NCBI GenBank assembly: GCA_951217055.1
Contig: OX578276.1
Location: 67,662,144 to 67,726,143 of the forward strand
DNA length: 64,000 bases
Direction: 5' to 3'
From: Gerris lacustris
Taxonomy: Eukaryota > Arthropoda > Insecta > Hemiptera > Gerridae
Position numbers and translations under genes: made by a program. Positions 58,436 through 64,000 of this stretch are shown here, piece after piece; the stretch's first letter is position 1; each line of letters opens with the position of its first letter. The notes under the pieces were generated by a model. That model was given only the letters and a program-made list of their open reading frames with translations. It made no database searches and was not told the DNA's origin.

Positions 58436-60425
58436 CTAGAACCCAGAGTGCTGAAAAAAGAAGTCATTAAAGAGGAGGAGTATGTATAGTCTAAGTATGT
58501 AATAAGAATTGATCACCGTGACACATTCTTAGATCACTAAGAACTGATCCCGGAAGAGCACAACATCACGGAAAGATGGAGGGAGTTTGAAGAAACAAAC
58601 AAGCATAAAGAAGAGAGAATACTGAGAGACAAGAAGAATACTATGCTATGATTACCTAGAGAAGATATTTAAGGCCCTTAGATAAATTAAGAACAAATAA
58701 TAAATTAATTAAGAATAAATTATGAATCATAACAGTAATGCTCAAACACATAGGTGAAGAAGGAAGGCAACACCTTTACCAAGTGATATGAAGTGCTTGG
58801 CACTCTAATAACAGATCCCCAAGGATTGGGAAACTGCAATCATAGTCCCTGTATTTAAAAAAGTGGTGTCACAAATTGAACAAAACTTTCTCAAATAGAT
58901 ATAGATACTGTATTTAAATACCACAGCTCATATAATTGATTTATTTTTATAGAAATTTACAAACAAATTCACCTGTGCTTTCTAGATCTGCAGCCTAGAA
59001 AAAAAAGGGTGTAACTCAGCAATTAAATTTATAAAAATATAATATAGTAAGTAACATTATCTGAACCTCAAATGCAAGTTCTAAGGAATTCCCAACAACT
59101 GTTAGAAGTTAGACAAAGGATATTTCTCAGCCCGCTTCTCTTTATAATTGTCATGGTTGATGTTATAAAAGCATACAATGCAAGAGACAGAGGCCACTAT
59201 CCAGTATAAATAGTTGGAAGTATTATAGACTGGCTGATACAAACACGAACTGTTTCAACTTTGTCATTTTCTGATGATGCAGTTCTGATAAGAGCGACTG
59301 CAGAAAAGCTACAGAACATTACTAACATATGGGCAGAGGAATTTGAAGTCAGGGCACTTACAATCAATGCTGAAAAATCAAAGACCATGATAGTAGCCAG
59401 GGAGCAGCATGAATACCGGATTTATATCCAAGAGAACAGCTAGAGTAGGTACTCTGCTGTAAATACCTTGGAGTCGTAGTTAGAGCTAATGAAGAACTGG
59501 AAACCAGGATAGCAGCTATGGGCAGACTTTTCCATGCTATGAAGAGACTTATCAGCAAAACTTAAATCAGTACGAAAAATAAAGTTAAGGTCTTTAAGAC
59601 TAGATATGTTCTAACACTGACCTATGGTTGGGAATCTTGGGCCACAACAAATGAAAATGTGAGCTGTCTCCAAGCCACGCAAATGAGATACTTAAAAAAG
59701 ACAGCAGGAAAAATAAGAAGATAAGCGGCCTTTACACTTGAGCGCTTTCCTGCCGGATAAGAGGGGAGGATTGCACATGCACAGAGACGCACATATAACC
59801 ATGCTCAAGTCTCCTTAGTCTAAAGGTGACAACAAGCTTTAACACATTCCTCCTGTGTTCTTTAAATATACTCCACTGTGTCGCACATAACTGTGGGGCG
59901 TCCCCTAAAAGTGTTTTTAAACGACCACTCCCCGCTCTGAGGATTGCTCTCACGATTCCTCTTTACACATGCGTTCTTTCCGTCGCGCCATCACAGGGTC
60001 ACGCTTTCGTCTGGGAAAGCTCGTAATCATTCTTTTTAGCTACCAAATCTTTCCCAAATGATTACTTGCACGTTTTTACTCGCCTATAATCCTTGACGAT
60101 TCGAGCACGCAGGAAAGAACATAAGTGTAAAGGCCGCTATAGGGTAGGGAATACTACCATAAGACATAGAGTGGAAAACGTCCAACTTAAATAGTTTGGA
60201 GATCTCCAAAGAATGGGTGTCGAAAGACTGCTTAAACGAGTCCTGGAGGCAAGATGTGAGGAAAGAAGACGGATAACATGGATGGACAACATTGAATCCA
60301 CCCAAAAGGAAAGAAGAATATCTCCTCAACATGTTCAGGCACTTACTAAGGACAGAAAGGCATGAAATACATTTCGTTCATCCTCTACACCCAATGGTAG
60401 ATGAGGACTCAACTAAGTAAGTAAG
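58436..60425 (+). mobile_element. Non-LTR retrotransposon (LINE) relic, split by a MITE
   Basis: Plus-strand text across frameshifts gives IPKDWETAIIVPVFKKG (RT start, about 58805-58865). SFSDDAVLIRATAEKLQNIT then TINAEKSKTM follows (catalytic DD in F.DD context, about 59261-59390), then CKYLGVVV and KTRYVLTLTYGWESWATTNE. After the insert at 59724-60138 it resumes with GDLQRMGVERLLKRVLEARC and RRITWMDNIEST, and ends in a TAAGTAAGTAAG repeat, a common LINE 3' end. Stops and shifts make it dead. The family is uncertain. Confidence 0.75.
59724..60138. mobile_element. 415 bp MITE inside the LINE relic
   Basis: AGCGGCCTTTACACTTGAGC at the left and, inverted, AGCGGCCTTTACACTTATGT at the right both reach CTTTCCTGC. 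The flank ATA is repeated (59721-59723 and 60139-60141), a 3 bp target duplication as in PIF/Harbinger elements. The LINE frame continues across the join when it is skipped. Its GC content is higher than that of the surroundings. Confidence 0.85.
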
Positions 60426-61194
60426 ATAGCAAATAAAACTCTGGGACGCCCCACTGAACAGTGTTTTACTGAAATATCATTTGGAGGGTGTTTCTCTTCT
60501 AGGAGAATTCACTGTACATATAATTTACATTGAGGCTGTTTATTGGAGTGCTAGATATTAAATGTCCTGTGAGTTGAGTGTCTTATGTGAACTCAGGTCT
60601 TGGTCAGGCTGTAGTTATCCTAAAATAACCTTAAATTGGAGTTATCTGTATGGAAAGTCAGTCTTGCTTTCTCATCTTTTTAAAAAAATACTTGATTAAT
60701 AATTAATTATTAATAAACTAATAATTAATTATTAAATTATTAATAATTAATAAATAAATTCAGTGATGATTTATTAGCTCAGCAGCAACAGTTTAAATAC
60801 TGAAAGTATTTAGTGGCAACATGGAAAAACTGAGGATAAAATGACATATTGCCTCAAAAGCTATTAGTAGCAAGATAGGCATCCCCTTTCTTCAAGTGGC
60901 ATATACTTTAAGTTAGTGAATGATGGATTTAAGTAAGAGTTTTTAATGTTTTCATATCTATAATATGATTTCTATTTCCAACCAAACTTAAAAATGATAT
61001 AATACAAGAACTGAATACAAAATAATATACCATTTGAAGTAAAATATGTGGGTAATCCAGAAAGCAAAGTTTACACACACTTTTATAGGTATTGTTGGGT
61101 TATAGCTTAATAACAACGAATCTTTCAAATCATTGTTTGAACTTTATGTAACTTTACTTTTAATTAAATTTCGTTATTTTTACTATGTTTTTAT

Positions 61195-61640
61195 TAGCTT
61201 GCATTCTTGTTTGTTTGTTTGTCCGGTACAAATCTGGCAATCGATTTCTAACTAACTTCCCGAATAGCTAGACATTTGAAACTTTTAGCATAGCTCAGAA
61301 CACGATGACAATGCATTATTTGAATACTTTTAGCCATCTTTCAGCAGAATTTAATTAGTTTTCAGCAAATTTTGATGTCCGGAAAGTTAGTTCGGAAAAA
61401 ATCCGCAATTTATTTTATTTGTTTTGCCATATCCAATATTTACGCAATCTTCATTTTGACGGGTCTCAAATTTGTGATAGATAAACATTGAATGACAGCA
61501 AAACAGGAAATATCGATTATATTATTTCAAATATATCGATGGCATGCTTTAGATTTGGTGTTGGGGAGATCCGTTGTACAAAGATTTATCCTTTTATAGG
61601 TTTAAGATCAGCTCTCTAGACTCTAGATGGTTGTCATTTA
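61195..61640. repeat. Possible dispersed repeat
   Basis: The text TTGTTTGTTTGTCCGGTACA, AACTAACTTCCCGAATAGCT and TTGAAACTTTTAGCATAGCT resembles interspersed repeats with a typical AAACTTT.AGC.TAGCTC block. Only one copy is in the window, so the call is tentative. Confidence 0.35.
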
Positions 61641-62111
61641 TGTGAAGTAAATAAATTCGGAACTATTTTTTTTTTTCACTAACATTATATATTATATAAC
61701 ATAAACAATTATATTATCAACATTACACACGATTCAACAGAAAATTTAAAAACGTAGTATATAAAAAGTTCTTTTTATCTTGAAATTATTTTATACTTAG
61801 TAAAATAAGAAAACGCATATGACAATTTCTGAGATCCCAGATTTGCAGAAAATTGTAAAACATTGCTCGTTATTGGTAGTCCACAAAAGAAGATTTCTAT
61901 TTTGATTGCTTCCTTATACATTTCAAGATTATCTTTTAATTTGACTTCTATAATTCATTCTTTATTTTGACACTTCCGTGAATTCAGTCTGATTATTTTT
62001 CCTGTAACTTGACTTGTGATGTATGTATCCTTTTTCAAACATGTGCATTCCCTGCGTAAAGTTAAAAAAGAAGCCATAAGCATGAGCAGAAGTTCTCACT
62101 GACACACTCAA

Positions 62112-62267
62112 TATACTAATATCATAATTAGTATTTACTCTAACAGTGGGGGAAAATTGAATAGAAAGCTTGAGATTTTGACGTCTAGAAAGTCAGAATC
62201 TCGGGCTCTCATTGACTTTCCCATGCTGTCGAAAGCAAACACTAATTGCACTCGCAATACTAGTATA
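62112..62267. mobile_element. Palindromic MITE, 156 bp
   Basis: TATACTAATATCATAATTAG at the left pairs with the right end, inverted TATACTAGTATTGCGAGTGC plus AATTAG. Matching continues through TTACTCTAACAGTGGGGGAA-like and GAGATTTTGAC-like words with a short loop. Arms are diverged, so it is old. Confidence 0.55.
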
Positions 62268-64000
62268 GAAATTGGCATTTAAAAAACTAAAAGACAAATG
62301 TTTTCAAAAATGAGTTTCAAACATGGGAATTAAAGTGTGAATATTAGAAGTATAATCTTTTAATTTGCATTTAATGTGCCATCATTTAATTCTGATCTTT
62401 GTTGTATTATTATTAGACGCTCCTCCTTTCCTATTTGTTTTTATTATCTATACCCTCACAAGGTTTTCCAGAAGTAAGGTTTTACTGTATACATATATCT
62501 GAATTAAATTATATCTAAGAAGATGTAAGTAAAAGTCAAGAATATTGTTGAAACATTGTGTGAGAGTACCCTCTACATACCAGCATAACTAATGAATACA
62601 TTTTAATATTTTTATTGGCAACTTAAAATAGGTGCATTCTCTTTGCTATGTTAGAGCTCTGTAAGGTAGCATGACATTAGGTTTACAAAATAGAGATGTC
62701 TTGGCAAGCCATGATTTTTAATTTTTTATTTTTTAATACAAGTACCTATTTGTAAGAGGGAAAAATACAAAAATATATTTTTATAAATTACACTATTCAT
62801 TTAATAAGTAGTGTAAACTAACAAATAAATTTGTTGAGATATTTTATCTCATGTTTAGTAACTAATTTATATCTATTCTTGAATTGTTATTTTTTTAATA
62901 AAAAAAAAAAAAAATTAATAACTGGTAAAGAAAAAAATGAGAAAAATTGTGATGGTGTTAAATAAAATGATATTTAATAATATTTGTCTATTTTTCTGGT
63001 GTGATCCCTTGAGCTTAATTGAATGAAAAGAAGAGATTTTTTTATGCAATTTGAGACTACTATTTCAAAATGTGGCACTCATGCTTGAAATTAAGGAAAA
63101 TAAATTTTACTTCCAACAAAACTATGAGACTGTAAATATATTTGAAGGGCACAGGGGAAACCCCCCTTCATAGGGTGCATATTAATTTTGAGAAAAACAA
63201 AATTTCACCAATGGATAGGAAGTAAGAAAATTATAATAAATATTAAAATAAGTAAGAATTTATACAATATTGAGTTAAAAGAATAAGTATTAAACAAAAA
63301 AGATTGAATGGGGCCTTTTAAACTACAATGACAGGGTTCTTCACCCCACACATGAACGCTATCACTGGTTTCTTTCTTGTGCAACAACATCAACCTAGGA
63401 GAGTGATTGTCATTGTTTGTATCATTCTATGTATGAAGTTACTCAAATGTGGAAGAACAGATTTTCAATCTTGGTCACACATCAGCTACTTTTAGCACGT
63501 TTTATAATCCATCAACACAAAAATCGTCATTAACAGTAAACCCTTTGAGGACCGAGGTATATATTGCAAGGTGGTTGCTCAAGCCTGGGGTCCAAAACAG
63601 GTATGTTCCACCCTGGCCTGAGGTTTTTTCTACCTTACACACTAAATTTTTCAAACTTTTTATGGAGATAATATTATAATAAAGTAAGTACTGTAATAAT
63701 GCCTAGGAAATTTATAAAAAAGGAAAATCCCCAAAGCCAAGGGCCAACTGAATAACGGTACACAAATGCCAGGGCCTAAAAGATGACACCATATCTTCTA
63801 TCCATTCTTATCTGTCTTCAACCACGGAAAAAGAAGAGGTCCTTGGTTTATTCATTATCTACTTGGCTCTTCATAGAATGTTCGTAATACCCCATAGAGC
63901 CAAGAGATAGCTCTAGATATACTTAAATAAATTAATACTGACTGTACCATGCCTCCAAACAAGAAAAACCTGAAAACCTAAATTTACGACCATAGGCCTT

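Larger units (their letters stand above)
60430..64000. other. AT-rich intergenic DNA with few repeats
   Basis: No coding exon was recognised. Two blocks are listed separately (61195 and 62112). The open frame 63449-63679 has no recognisable domain. Confidence 0.5.

Overview
This is AT-rich nuclear DNA of an animal, most likely an insect. Both genes are split by GT-AG introns, the proteins resemble insect orthologues, and the rest is dense with DNA-transposon fossils, non-LTR and Penelope-type retroelements, minisatellites and microsatellites. I see nothing bacterial, viral or plasmid-like. The order of insect is not resolved from the sequence alone.

Two protein-coding genes could be reconstructed exon by exon, both with continuous reading phase. 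On the minus strand, CoREST (REST corepressor, scaffold of the LSD1/HDAC complex) starts at 19821. It runs left through eight coding exons to 1247 and leaves the window inside its second SANT domain. On the plus strand, DPH6 (diphthine-ammonia ligase, last step of diphthamide synthesis on eEF2) starts at 21186 and ends at 41187. It has 13 exons that encode 706 residues, including C-terminal RidA-like domains. The genes lie head to head about 1.36 kb apart, so they may share a promoter region. Their products act in different processes (chromatin repression and translation-factor modification), and the adjacency alone does not imply a joint function.

Layout: 1-1246, CoREST intron with hairpins and a SINE-like scrap. 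1247-19821, CoREST, including a 9.7 kb intron with two mariner-type relics and MITEs. 19822-21185, intergenic promoter region. 21186-41187, DPH6, whose introns hold a Jockey-like LINE fragment, pogo-like and hAT MITEs, a MITE nested inside another MITE, several long fold-back elements and an antisense Penelope-like RT relic. 41188-64000, no recognisable host gene: a LINE tail cut by an hAT MITE, a 5.1 kb composite palindromic element, tandem arrays of 241, 130 and about 200 bp, and a LINE relic interrupted by a 415 bp MITE.

No new biological system is evident. The interesting content is the nested and composite repeat architecture and the amount of inverted-repeat DNA inside the DPH6 transcript. 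Transposon classes are assigned from terminal sequence, target-site duplications and protein motifs read by eye; no database search was possible.
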